From Kutzneria buriramensis (GTDB taxonomy: Bacteria; Actinomycetota; Actinomycetes; Mycobacteriales; Pseudonocardiaceae): DNA of 64,000 nt. The DNA lies in NCBI RefSeq assembly GCF_003387475.1, contig NZ_QUNO01000011.1, positions 350,554-414,553 on the forward strand. Reading direction: 5' to 3'. The notes beneath the pieces were generated by a model. That model did no database searches. It had not been told where the DNA came from and saw only the letters and a list, made by a program, of their open reading frames with translations. The position numbers were made by a program, and so were the translations under genes. Below, piece by piece: positions 8,558 through 17,399 of the stretch; the first letter of the stretch is position 1; each line of letters begins with the position of its first letter.

Positions 8558-9526
8558 TCAACCCTTGGCCCAGGACTCCAGCATGCGGCGCGCGATCGAG
8601 GTGACGCCGGGGAGGATCAGCCCGGGACCGGTGCCGCCGGCGGCGAGTGCGGCGCGAATCTCGTCGCGGTGCACCCACCGGGCGTTCTCGATCTCACCCT
8701 CGGCGGGTACCAGCGGGAGCGTCGGATCGCCGATGGCGGCGAAGCCCACCATGAGCGACCGCGGGAACGGCCACGGCTGGCTGCCGAGATAGTGCACGGA
8801 CTCGACGGTGATGCCGACTTCCTCGCAGATCTCCCGCACCACACAAGCCTCGAGCGATTCGCCGCCCTCGACGAAGCCGGCCAGCACCGAGTACCGGTCC
8901 GGCGGCCAGATCGGCTGCCGCGCCAGCAACACCTGGTCGCCGCCGTCGTGCACGAGGCAGATCACGGCCGGATCCGTACGCGGGTACTCCTCACGTCCGC
9001 ACCCGGTGCAGTGCGTCGCCCACCCGGCCCGCTTCGACTCGGTCCGCGACCCGCACTTGGCGCAGAAACCGGCGTTGTCGTGCCAGCTCAGCACGGCGAC
9101 GGCGGTCGTCAGCAAACCGGCGTGCTCGTCGCTGAGCAAACCGCCGGCCAGCCGCAGGTCCTGCCACACCGGCTCGTCGGTGTCGGGCAGCACCGCGTCC
9201 CAGCCCATGCCCTCCTGCACCGGACCGTCCGGCTCGGCGCGTACGGCCCAGTAGCACAGGCCGTCCTGTTCACCGAGCAGCACGGCCCCGGCGGGCGGCA
9301 CCGGTCCGAGCGGGGCGGTGGACCGGAATTCCAGCACGGGCACGTCGCCGTCACGCCCCATCGGCGCGCGGCCACGGCGGTCGACCGGCAGCAGCCGCGC
9401 CGACGGCCACAGCCGCACCAGCTCCTCCGCGTTGTCCCGCAGCAGATCGTTGCGGGGCACCGCGGTCCGGGACAGCGCCGGCAGCTCGTCGAGCTGGAAC
9501 CCGGCCGAGGTGGTGCAGGTGCTCAC
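8558..9526 (-). CDS. nudC: NADH pyrophosphatase / RNA deNADding hydrolase NudC
   Basis: A 322-residue Nudix hydrolase. It has a four-Cys zinc ribbon (C155, C158, C173, C176), a complete Nudix box at 217-239 (GFVEGGESLEACVV, then REICEEVGI) and the NudC signature SQPWPFP at 249-255. The family splits NAD(H) into NMN(H) and AMP and removes NAD caps from RNA 5' ends. The start is GTG at 9526, which overlaps the stop of the M16 gene upstream in a GTGA junction, so it is probably translationally coupled to the M16 pair. A longer in-frame extension to 9733 lies inside the M16 gene and is rejected. Mycobacterial nudC sits in the same position relative to adnB. Confidence 0.95.
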   Translation of the reverse strand: MSTCTTSAGFQLDELPALSRTAVPRNDLLRDNAEELVRLWPSARLLPVDRRGRAPMGRDGDVPVLEFRSTAPLGPVPPAGAVLLGEQDGLCYWAVRAEPDGPVQEGMGWDAVLPDTDEPVWQDLRLAGGLLSDEHAGLLTTAVAVLSWHDNAGFCAKCGSRTESKRAGWATHCTGCGREEYPRTDPAVICLVHDGGDQVLLARQPIWPPDRYSVLAGFVEGGESLEACVVREICEEVGITVESVHYLGSQPWPFPRSLMVGFAAIGDPTLPLVPAEGEIENARWVHRDEIRAALAAGGTGPGLILPGVTSIARRMLESWAKG

Positions 9527-10893
9527 GGCAGCACCACACCGCCGATGGCCCGGAACTGCGGCGCGAGAACGTCGGCGTCGCCGACCACGATGCCGGTGAA
9601 CCTCGACGGCGCGAAGTGCTTCTCCGCCGCCTCCGCCACCTGCTCGGCGGTCACGTCGGCGATCCGCATCGGCTGGTCCCGCAGCCACTCGTAGGACAGG
9701 CCGACCGCGCCGAGCGCCACCAGCGTCGCGCACAGCCCCGCCTGCGACGAGGTCGAGGTGAGCAGCGAGCCGATCGCGTACTGCCGCGCGTTGTCCACTT
9801 CGGACTCGCTCGGCGGCGACAGCACCAGCCGGCCCAGCTCATAGCGGGTCTCCCAGAACGCCGCGGGCGTCACGCCGCTGGCCGTGTCGGCCTCGACCAG
9901 CACGGTCGCGTTGTCCTTGGTGAACTCGAAGTACGAGTGCGCGCCGTAGGTGTAGCCCTTGTCCTCACGGATGTTCTCCACCAGCCGCGAGGAGAAGTAC
10001 CCGCCGAACACCAGGTTCGCCACCTGAAGCGCGGCGTAGCCGGGGTCGGTGCGCGGCAGCGCCTGCGCGGACAGCCGGATCTGCGACTGCACGGCGCCGG
10101 CCCGGTGCACCAGCCGCACATCGCCGGGCGTCAGGTCCGGCAGCTTCGGCAGCGACACCGCGCTCGCGTCGGACTGCCAGCCGGCCAGCGCGCCGCCCAC
10201 GGCCGCCACGGCGCCGTCCGGGTCGATGTCGCCGACGAGCACCAGCAGCGCACCGCGCGGCAGCACGGCCGCCTTGTGCAGCGCACGCACCTGCTCCGGC
10301 GTCACCTCGCCGATCTCGGCGGCCTCCGGCATCTCCTTGGTGAACGGGTGGTCGCCGTAGCGGTGCTTCTGAAGCGCCTCGCGGGCGATGACGCTCGGCT
10401 GCGACCGCGCCATGGTGATGCGCTCGACGAGGCGCTCCGACTCTCGGGCCACCTCCTCGTCCCGGTACACCGCGCCGGTCAGGGCGTCCGCGAGCACGTC
10501 GAGCAGCACGTCCATGCCGCTGGCCAGCGCGCTGCCGCCGATGCTGAGCCGCTCCGGGTCGACCACGGACGACAGGTCGCCGCCCACGGCCGCGAGGTCG
10601 GTGTCGAACTGCGCGCGGTCACGGCGCTCGGTGCCGGTGAGCAGGACGTTGGCCAGCACCTCCGCGCGCGCCGCGTGCAGCCGGTCCATGCCGGCGAAGG
10701 GGATGCGCAGCCGCAGCTCCACCATCGGCACGGATTCCTTGCGCACCGCGATGACCCGCAGCCCGTTGGGCAGCACGGTGTCCACAAGGGACGGCTGGCT
10801 GGCCGCCGTCTGCACGCCGAGCGCCGGCAGCGGGCGCGGCCCCTGCTCGGTGTGGCCGATCTGCTCGGCTGTGCGGTAGCTGGTGGTAGTCAC
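9523..10893 (-). CDS. M16 family protein lacking the zinc motif (partner subunit)
   Basis: A 456-residue M16 peptidase homologue. The place of the HxxEH zinc motif is taken by RAEVLANVLLTGTE, so it cannot bind zinc in the usual way. It keeps the C-terminal R...Y signature (NIREDKGYTYGAHS) that positions substrate in M16B heterodimers. It overlaps by GTGA (GTG start at 10893) with the upstream gene that does carry HxxEH. This is the classic arrangement of a catalytic and a non-catalytic subunit, as in mitochondrial processing peptidase. The substrate is unknown. Confidence 0.9.
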   Translation of the reverse strand: MTTTSYRTAEQIGHTEQGPRPLPALGVQTAASQPSLVDTVLPNGLRVIAVRKESVPMVELRLRIPFAGMDRLHAARAEVLANVLLTGTERRDRAQFDTDLAAVGGDLSSVVDPERLSIGGSALASGMDVLLDVLADALTGAVYRDEEVARESERLVERITMARSQPSVIAREALQKHRYGDHPFTKEMPEAAEIGEVTPEQVRALHKAAVLPRGALLVLVGDIDPDGAVAAVGGALAGWQSDASAVSLPKLPDLTPGDVRLVHRAGAVQSQIRLSAQALPRTDPGYAALQVANLVFGGYFSSRLVENIREDKGYTYGAHSYFEFTKDNATVLVEADTASGVTPAAFWETRYELGRLVLSPPSESEVDNARQYAIGSLLTSTSSQAGLCATLVALGAVGLSYEWLRDQPMRIADVTAEQVAEAAEKHFAPSRFTGIVVGDADVLAPQFRAIGGVVLP

Positions 10894-12173
10894 TGGTTGC
10901 CTCCGGCGGCGGGAACGACGAGCACGGCCCGGGAATCCGGCCGCAGGGCCTTGGCGGCGGCCGCCACCTGGTCCGTGGTGACGGCGCGGATCCGCTCCGG
11001 CAGCTCCGAGGCGAGTTCGGCGCGGCCGTGCAGCAGTTCCGACGCGCCGAACGACAGCGTGCGCGAGGTGATGCGGTCGTGGTCGCGGTGCATCGCCGCG
11101 GCCCACCGCGCGGCCACCCGCGCCAGCTCGTCCTCCTGCGGCCCGGTCGCGGCGAGCTTCTCCAGCTCGTCGTCGAGCACGCCGAGCAGCCGGTCCTCGG
11201 AGACCTCGGGGGAGTGCATGGCGGTCACCGTGAACGTGTCGGGGTCACGCGCGTCGAGCGGCCCGAACAGGCCCGCGCTCACCGAGATGTCGGTGACCAG
11301 CGGCTCGCGGTGCACCATGCGCTGCTGCAACCGCGAGGCGTCGCCGTCGGACAGCACCGCCGAGAGCACCACGTTGGCCAGGTAGCCGTCGAGGTCCGTG
11401 CCCGGGTCCGGCAGCCGGTAGCCCACCGCGAGCGCCGGCAGCGGCGCGTGCGGGTCCTCGTGCACGGCGCGCTGCTCGCCCTGTGGCCACGGCTCGGCGA
11501 ACGAGGGTCGCACCGGCGTCGGCCGCGTCGGCACGTCGCCGAAGTGCTTGTTCACCAGCTCGGTCGCCTGCTCCAGGGCGAAGTCGCCGGCCACCGTCAG
11601 CACCGCGTTGCCCGGTGCGTAGTAGGTGTCGAAGAACTGCGCGCAGTCGTCCAGGTTGGCCTGCTCCAGCTCGGTGAAGTCGCCGTAGCCGTTGTGCGCG
11701 TTGGGGAACGTCGAGTAGAGCACCGGAGGCAGCCAGATCCACGGGAACCCGCCGTACGGCGTGTTCAGCACCCGCAGCCGGATCTCCTCCTTGACCACGT
11801 CGATCTGGTTGTTCAGGTTCTCCTGGGTGATGCGGGGCGCCCGCATCCGGTCCGCCTCCAGGAACAGCGCCCGCTCCAGCGCCGCCGACGGCAGCGTCTC
11901 GAAGTAGTCGGTGTAGTCCGGGTGCGTGGACCCGTTGAATGTGCCGCCGGAGGACTGCACGTGCCGGAAGTGCGCCAGCTTCTCCAGGCTCTCGCTGCCC
12001 TGGAACATGAGGTGCTCGAAGAGGTGCGCGAACCCGGTCCGGCCCTCGGGCTCGGAGCGGAAGCCCACGTCGTAGTGCACGCTCACGCCGACCACCGGGG
12101 CTGTGCGGTCGGGGGCGAGCACCACGCGCAGGCCGTTGGGGAGAGTGAACCTGTGCAGTTCCGGAGCGGCCAT
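10890..12173 (-). CDS. M16 zinc metallopeptidase, catalytic subunit
   Basis: A 427-residue M16B (pitrilysin-type) peptidase with an intact inverted zinc motif HLFEH (H50, E53, H54). The distal Glu ligand is in VVKEEIR (about residue 130). There is no signal peptide, so the protein is probably cytoplasmic. It is the first gene of a three-gene operon (M16 catalytic, M16 non-catalytic, nudC) joined by GTGA overlaps, which argues for equal synthesis of the two M16 subunits. It is divergent from the M1 aminopeptidase gene with ~100 bp between starts. Confidence 0.93.
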   Translation of the reverse strand: MAAPELHRFTLPNGLRVVLAPDRTAPVVGVSVHYDVGFRSEPEGRTGFAHLFEHLMFQGSESLEKLAHFRHVQSSGGTFNGSTHPDYTDYFETLPSAALERALFLEADRMRAPRITQENLNNQIDVVKEEIRLRVLNTPYGGFPWIWLPPVLYSTFPNAHNGYGDFTELEQANLDDCAQFFDTYYAPGNAVLTVAGDFALEQATELVNKHFGDVPTRPTPVRPSFAEPWPQGEQRAVHEDPHAPLPALAVGYRLPDPGTDLDGYLANVVLSAVLSDGDASRLQQRMVHREPLVTDISVSAGLFGPLDARDPDTFTVTAMHSPEVSEDRLLGVLDDELEKLAATGPQEDELARVAARWAAAMHRDHDRITSRTLSFGASELLHGRAELASELPERIRAVTTDQVAAAAKALRPDSRAVLVVPAAGGNQ

Positions 12174-12275
12174 GACACAGAGACTACGACGTCGCGAGGT
12201 CAGCCCAGGGTCGTAGGCAGCTGATCAACCCCTGGCGCGATGTCCGCCTACGGCTGAACTGGCGATTGTCGCCGC

Positions 12276-13706
12276 ATGAGCTTGTCAAGCCTGGCCGCGG
12301 CCACCGCGCTCGCTGTGTCCGCGGTCACATCCAACCCCGCCCCACTGCTGCCCGATCTGGGCAACGACGGCTACCAGGTCGCCGCCTACGACCTCACCTA
12401 TGACGTCGATCCGGCGACCACGCTGCTACCCGGCACCGTGCGGATCACCGCCGTCGCCGCTCGCCGGCTGTCCGAGTTCAAGCTCGACTACGCCGGCGGC
12501 GCCGTCGCCAAGGTGCAGGTCGACGGCCGCCCGGCGGCGTTCCACCTCGACAAGGAGAAGCTGGTCGTCGATCCGGCGACCGCGATCTGGGGCCCGTTCA
12601 CCGTCACCGTCGACTTCACCGCCGACCGCGCCGCCCGGGTGCCCTCCGTCGTGGATCCCACGGCCGGCTGGAGCAACGATCCCGACGGCGGCTTCGCGTG
12701 GTTCGGGCAGCCGGACCGCGCGCACCTCTTCTTCCCCTGCAACGACGCCGTGAACGACAAGGCGTACTTCACGTACCACGTGACCGTCCCAACCGGATGG
12801 ACGGCGGTAGCGAATGGCGCATTAGTTGCGCGACATGACACAAAATCCGCATCCACTTTCACCTACACGTCGGCGCATCCGCTCGCGACGCAGCTGGCGC
12901 AGCTCGCCGTCGGCAAGTACGCCCTCGTCACGGGAACCGGTCCGAACGGCCTCCCGCTGCGCAGCGCCGTGCCGGATCCGGCGGCCGCCAAGCCGGTGCT
13001 GGACCAGCTGCCCAGCTACCTGGACTGGCTCCAGCAGCACATCGGCCGCCCCTTCCCGTTCGAGACGGTCGGCCTCCTCGGCGCCGCGAACCGGCCCATG
13101 CAGACGGACGCCCTGGAGACGCAGACCCTGCCCGTGTTCGAGGCGAGCGCGCTGACCAAGCCGGAGAACGGCTACGTGGTCGTGCACGAACTCGCGCACC
13201 AGTGGTTCGGCGACTCCGCCGGCATCGCCGACTGGAACGACATCTGGCTCAGCGAGGGCTTCGCCAGCTACTTCGACCACGTCTACACCGCCGAGCACGG
13301 CGGCCAGCCGCTCGCGGACTCGCTCAAGTGGTCCTACGAGGTGCTGGATCCCGAGGTGCGGGCCAACGGCCTCGCGCCGGCGAATCCGGTCCGTCCCGAC
13401 CTCGTGTTCGGGCTCGGCCGGGGCGAGGGCGCTCTGGTCGTCTACGCGCTGCACGAGAAGGTCGGCGACCAGGTGTTCCGCCGCATCATCGACACCTACC
13501 TGGACCGCTACCGTGACGGCTCGGCCACCAGCGCCGACTTCATCCGGGTGGCGACTCAGGTGAGCGGCCAGGACCTCGGCCCGTTCCTGCACGACTGGCT
13601 GTACGGCAGCACCACGCCGCCGATGCCCGGCCACCCGGACTGGACGGCTACGACTTCAGCGACCGCAGGTGCCCACTCTGCGCCAGCACCCCGTCCAGGG
13701 AGCTGA
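12276..13706 (+). CDS. Secreted M1 family aminopeptidase
   Basis: A 476-residue gluzincin. A short hydrophobic N-terminus (~20 residues) looks like a signal peptide. A beta-rich N domain follows, then the catalytic motif HELAH (304-308) and the third ligand in WLSEGFASYF (E327), spaced as in M1 peptidases. The GAMEN exopeptidase motif is not obvious; the equivalent stretch reads TDALETQTLP, so the Glu may still be supplied. The C-terminal helical domain of large M1 enzymes is absent, as in short ClpP-associated or secreted actinobacterial forms. Bases ~12788-12870 use less GC-rich codons than the rest. The 3' end overlaps the convergent DUF2207 gene by 59 bp. Confidence 0.88.
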   Translation: MSLSSLAAATALAVSAVTSNPAPLLPDLGNDGYQVAAYDLTYDVDPATTLLPGTVRITAVAARRLSEFKLDYAGGAVAKVQVDGRPAAFHLDKEKLVVDPATAIWGPFTVTVDFTADRAARVPSVVDPTAGWSNDPDGGFAWFGQPDRAHLFFPCNDAVNDKAYFTYHVTVPTGWTAVANGALVARHDTKSASTFTYTSAHPLATQLAQLAVGKYALVTGTGPNGLPLRSAVPDPAAAKPVLDQLPSYLDWLQQHIGRPFPFETVGLLGAANRPMQTDALETQTLPVFEASALTKPENGYVVVHELAHQWFGDSAGIADWNDIWLSEGFASYFDHVYTAEHGGQPLADSLKWSYEVLDPEVRANGLAPANPVRPDLVFGLGRGEGALVVYALHEKVGDQVFRRIIDTYLDRYRDGSATSADFIRVATQVSGQDLGPFLHDWLYGSTTPPMPGHPDWTATTSATAGAHSAPAPRPGS

Positions 13707-15300
13707 GGAACGCCGGGAAGCGGCTGGCGAACCGGTCCAAGTTGCGGGCGTGCTCGGTCTCGCCGAACCAGTACAGGCCGGGCGTGCCGTCGGCGTCCGG
13801 GTCGAGGCCGCGGAACGTGGTCAGCCACCGCTCGGTCTGGCCCAGCACCACCGCGTAGGGCAGCGACCGGGAGAACACCATCTCCCGGTCGCCGTCCGGG
13901 ATGTCAGTGGGTGACACGGTTGTCAGGTACGTCAACAAACCGCGCACCTGCTGCAACAGCGCACTGCCCCGACGCGTGCGCGCCGGCATGGAGCGGGAGC
14001 CGGCGGCGAGCGCCGCGCCGGCTATGACCACCGCGAGTCCGAGCAGCGCGTGCCCGATGGTCAGCGCCAGCACCACCGTGAGCACGATGCCGAGCGCCAC
14101 GATGCCCACGCCGCCCCACCACCAGCGGCTGCGCTCGGTGTCGGGGCGCCGCGCGAACCACTCCTTGGCCACGACGTCCGAGTACAGCGCCGCGCGCGCC
14201 GCCGCGAGATCCACGCCCTTGCCGCGCAGCTGCGACAGCTGCACCTGGTCGGCGTCACGGAGCAGCGACGCGTACACCGCCTTCTCGTACGCCGTCAGCG
14301 CGTCGTCGGCGGCATTACGGCGCACGATGCGCCAGTCGACGACGCCGTCGCCGCCCGGCACCTCGTCGATCCACAGGTAGTTGCGCACCGCGAGGTCGAT
14401 GACCGTCGCCGTCACGTCGACGACGTCCACGTGCTCGTCGATGACGGTGCCGACCTGACCCGGCAGCACACCGTCGGGGGAGGCGAACGCCACGTGTCCC
14501 TGCGCGTCCTTCGCCAGCACCTCCACCGGACCGACGTCACCGGCGAGCGCCTTCGCGTCGCGGCCTCGCGCGTACCAGAGCAGGCCGAGACCGGCCAGCA
14601 GCAGCACGACCAACGCCACCAGGCCGATGCCCGTCTGGGGGGTCAACGCGAACGCGGACCCCAGCGTGTTGGTCGACTCCACGCGCTCGTTCACCGGCAC
14701 CGAGCCGCGCGGGAGCCCCACCGCGAAGTCCACGCGCTGCCCCGCGCCGAGCTTGTCCTGCTCGGCGGTCGGCACGCCGCCCTCGCCGATCTGCGACAGG
14801 TTGCACGCCGTCGTCGAATCGGGGTCACCGGCCAGACACGTGATGGACTGCGGCTCTGCCGGCGTCACCACCGACACCGTGAGCCGGTCGATCGTCACGT
14901 CCCAGCCGCTGGCCACCTGCCAGCGCACGTCCTCCAGTTCGCCCTGGTCCGCGACGGCGCCGTCGACCACGTAGCTGATGGTCGAGGTGCCCGCGCCCAC
15001 GTGCACCGTGAGGTTCTGGTCGTCCGCCGAGGCGCTGCCGTTGCCGGACACCTTCGCGCCCGTCACGGTGAACACACGCTCGGTGTCCGGACCGGACACC
15101 AGCCGCAGCGGAGCCGTCCGATTCGCGGACTTCCCGGCCGGCACGGTGATCTGCTCGCTCACCGTGAGCTTGCCGTCCCGCTCGACCTTCAGCGCGATCT
15201 GCGTCTGCACGCCGTCGGACGGCGCGGCGGCATGCGGTGCGAACACTGCGCCTGCGGAGAACGTGAGCGTGGCCACGGCCAGCCCCCAGTTGGAGAACAC
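13648..15300 (-). CDS. DUF2207-type predicted membrane protein
   Basis: About 550 residues: an N-terminal signal/anchor, an extracytoplasmic beta domain with the pattern of DUF2207 (LTVSEQITVP, later SYVVDGAV), and a membrane helix (GIGLVALVVLLLAGLGLLW). A cytoplasmic region follows, then a two-helix hairpin (GVGIVALGIVLTVVLALTIG) and a C-terminal cytoplasmic tail. The function of the family is unknown. The GTG at 15300 (VFSNWGLAVA) leads straight into the signal sequence; TTG codons upstream (to 15381) are alternatives. The 3' end overlaps the M1 gene. Confidence 0.75.
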   Translation of the reverse strand: MFSNWGLAVATLTFSAGAVFAPHAAAPSDGVQTQIALKVERDGKLTVSEQITVPAGKSANRTAPLRLVSGPDTERVFTVTGAKVSGNGSASADDQNLTVHVGAGTSTISYVVDGAVADQGELEDVRWQVASGWDVTIDRLTVSVVTPAEPQSITCLAGDPDSTTACNLSQIGEGGVPTAEQDKLGAGQRVDFAVGLPRGSVPVNERVESTNTLGSAFALTPQTGIGLVALVVLLLAGLGLLWYARGRDAKALAGDVGPVEVLAKDAQGHVAFASPDGVLPGQVGTVIDEHVDVVDVTATVIDLAVRNYLWIDEVPGGDGVVDWRIVRRNAADDALTAYEKAVYASLLRDADQVQLSQLRGKGVDLAAARAALYSDVVAKEWFARRPDTERSRWWWGGVGIVALGIVLTVVLALTIGHALLGLAVVIAGAALAAGSRSMPARTRRGSALLQQVRGLLTYLTTVSPTDIPDGDREMVFSRSLPYAVVLGQTERWLTTFRGLDPDADGTPGLYWFGETEHARNLDRFASRFPAFLSSLDGVLAQSGHLRSLKS

Positions 15301-15368
15301 GGGAGCGGACAATAGTGCAGCGCGCCTATCCTTGCGGCGGTATCCACCAAGGGGGCGACGGTTGACCA

Positions 15369-16244
15369 GTGCCGCCCGCAAAGCAGAGGGCGTCGATGGT
15401 GCTTCCGAGTGCTGCTCCGGTACGACGGATGTCGTTGGCGGACCGGCTCGTGCTGTTCGGTGTGGTGGGCTTCGCGCTGGCCATCCTGTTAGTGGTCCGC
15501 GTCATCGCGCCCACCGACGCCATCGCCGGCACCGCGCAGGCCGAGCCGCCGCGTCAGGTCGTCGCACTCGCGACCAACCCGCTGCTGACGTATCCGGCCT
15601 CGCTCGCGCCCACCACGTGCGACCTGCCCAAGTTCGGGCGCGCCGCCGACCAGTTACGCGCGTACCTGGAGGCCGAGCTCACCTGCCTGGACGCCGCGTG
15701 GAAGCCCGTCGTCACGGCGCTGAACATGCCGTTCCAGCTGACGAAGCTGACCATGGACAACAGCTCCGGCTCCTGCAAGTCGCGCGATGACGGCACCCCC
15801 GTCGCCTTCTACTGCGGCGCCGACAACGAGCTGCACATGCCGCTGCAGACCGTGCTCGACGGCACCGACGGCGTGCCGGCGGTGATTCTCGGCGTGATGG
15901 CCCACGAGTACGGGCACCACGTCCAGGACATGAGCGGCATCCTGCTCGCCGAGTCCCGCCGCGAGGCGAGCGCCGGCCGGGACACCCCGGCAGGACTCGA
16001 ACTTTCCCGGCGGTTGGAGCTGCAAGCGAACTGCTTCGCCGGTATGTTCCTCGCCAGCGTTGCCGGGCGCGGCTCGGTCAGCCGGTCGATGGCCGGCGAC
16101 GGAGCCGCCGCGTTCGCCGACGGCGGTGGCGAGAAGGACCACGGCACCGCGCAGAACCAGGGGCGCTGGGCCGAGGTCGGGTACCAGCAGAACAAGACCG
16201 CCGCGTGCAACACGTGGTCGGCGGCGCAGGGGGACGTCAGTTGA
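15369..16244 (+). CDS. Neutral zinc metallopeptidase (YpfJ-like), tandem copy 1
   Basis: A 291-residue protein with one membrane anchor near residues 28-45 (LVLFGVVGFALAILLVV) and an extracytoplasmic zincin domain. The motif is HEYGHHVQ, followed about 40 residues later by RRLELQANCFAGMF, typical of the 'putative neutral zinc metallopeptidase' family (pfam04228). No substrate is known. It is the first of three tandem paralogues and the only one without a proline-rich N-terminus. The GTG at 15369 is used; an ATG nine codons later is equally possible. Its TGA overlaps the TTG start of the next gene. Confidence 0.83.
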   Translation: MPPAKQRASMVLPSAAPVRRMSLADRLVLFGVVGFALAILLVVRVIAPTDAIAGTAQAEPPRQVVALATNPLLTYPASLAPTTCDLPKFGRAADQLRAYLEAELTCLDAAWKPVVTALNMPFQLTKLTMDNSSGSCKSRDDGTPVAFYCGADNELHMPLQTVLDGTDGVPAVILGVMAHEYGHHVQDMSGILLAESRREASAGRDTPAGLELSRRLELQANCFAGMFLASVAGRGSVSRSMAGDGAAAFADGGGEKDHGTAQNQGRWAEVGYQQNKTAACNTWSAAQGDVS

Positions 16245-17362
16245 ATCCGTGGAACACCGGCAACGTGCCGCAGGGTCCGCTGCCGCCTCCCGTCCCCAGC
16301 CCGTACCCGCCGCGCATGCAGCCGCCGCCACCTCAGTACTACGGGCCGCCGCAGCCCCCGCAGTACAACCCGTACCCGATGCCGCCGGCGCGTCCGGTCA
16401 TGCCGCCGCCGGTGCACGCCCAGATGGGGCGGCCGCCGCTACCACTGTCGCCCTACCCGCCACCTCCGCCACCAAGGCGGCCTTCGCGGCGTCCGTTCGT
16501 CACCCTGTTCCTCATCGGACTGGTGGTGCTGGGCGTCGCCGTGATCAGCCTCAACGGCCGCAACCGCAGCCAGCAGAGCAGCCCCCCGCCGCCGACCGGC
16601 CTGCCGACCTCCGTGCCCACGACGTCGCCCGGCGCCGGCGGCTCTGACGGCGTCGACAAACTCGGCGACAACCCGTTGTTCAGCGCGAGCGGCGGCCCCA
16701 AGCAGGTGACGTGTCAGCTGCCGCGCTGGCAGTCGGTGCCGGCCGCGTCGAACGCGTACTTCACCGCCGCGTTGCCGTGCCTGGACGCGGCGTGGGCGCC
16801 CGTGCTCCAGTCCGTGAACCTGCCGTTCCACGAGCCGAAGCTCGCCTTCCCCAGCGGCAAGACGTGGAGCAGCCCGTGCGGGTCGGTGTCGCAGGAGGAG
16901 GCTGCGGCGTTCTACTGCGGCGGCGACCAGACCCTGTACATGCCGATGTCCGGCCTCCAGACCGACGTCTTCGGCAACCACTCGGGCGCGTACCTCGCCG
17001 TCTTCGCGCACGAGTACGGCCATTTCGTGCAGGACCTCAGCGGTGTTTTAACCGCCGCGCACGAGAAGGAGTACACCGGCACCGACCCGGACAGCGCCGC
17101 CAGTCTCGAGGTCTCGCGCCGGCTCGAACTCCAGGCCCAGTGCTTCTCCGGGCTGTTCCTCGCCGCCGCCGTCAACCGCGGCTCCGTCGACCAGGCGGTC
17201 GCGCGGGACGCCGAGGACACCCAGGAGCGCGGCGACCAGCCCGGCGAGCGCCGCGACCACGGCACCAGCGCGCACGCGTCGGCGTGGTGGACGCAGGGAT
17301 TCGTGAAGCAGACGGTCGCGCAGTGCAACACATGGGTGGCGAGCAGCTCCGACGTGCAGTGA
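16241..17362 (+). CDS. Neutral zinc metallopeptidase (YpfJ-like), tandem copy 2
   Basis: A 373-residue paralogue with a three-part layout: a Pro/Tyr-rich cytoplasmic N-terminus (~80 residues), one membrane helix (FVTLFLIGLVVLGVAVI), a short Pro/Ser linker, and a zincin domain with HEYGHFVQ and RRLELQAQCFSGLF. The TTG at 16241 is preferred. It overlaps the upstream stop in a TTGA junction and has an AGGGGGA ribosome-binding site 6-7 nt before it; the frame extends upstream only into the preceding gene. The proline-rich tail resembles the cytoplasmic tails of actinobacterial envelope proteins, and its partners are unknown. Confidence 0.83.
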   Translation: MNPWNTGNVPQGPLPPPVPSPYPPRMQPPPPQYYGPPQPPQYNPYPMPPARPVMPPPVHAQMGRPPLPLSPYPPPPPPRRPSRRPFVTLFLIGLVVLGVAVISLNGRNRSQQSSPPPPTGLPTSVPTTSPGAGGSDGVDKLGDNPLFSASGGPKQVTCQLPRWQSVPAASNAYFTAALPCLDAAWAPVLQSVNLPFHEPKLAFPSGKTWSSPCGSVSQEEAAAFYCGGDQTLYMPMSGLQTDVFGNHSGAYLAVFAHEYGHFVQDLSGVLTAAHEKEYTGTDPDSAASLEVSRRLELQAQCFSGLFLAAAVNRGSVDQAVARDAEDTQERGDQPGERRDHGTSAHASAWWTQGFVKQTVAQCNTWVASSSDVQ

Positions 17363-17399
17363 CCCGCCACGCGGGGACCGATCAAGGGGGAGATCCGCA

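Noticed and set aside
9616..11385. 589-codon plus-strand open frame across the M16 genes
   Set aside because: Antisense shadow; both M16 proteins on the minus strand are well supported.
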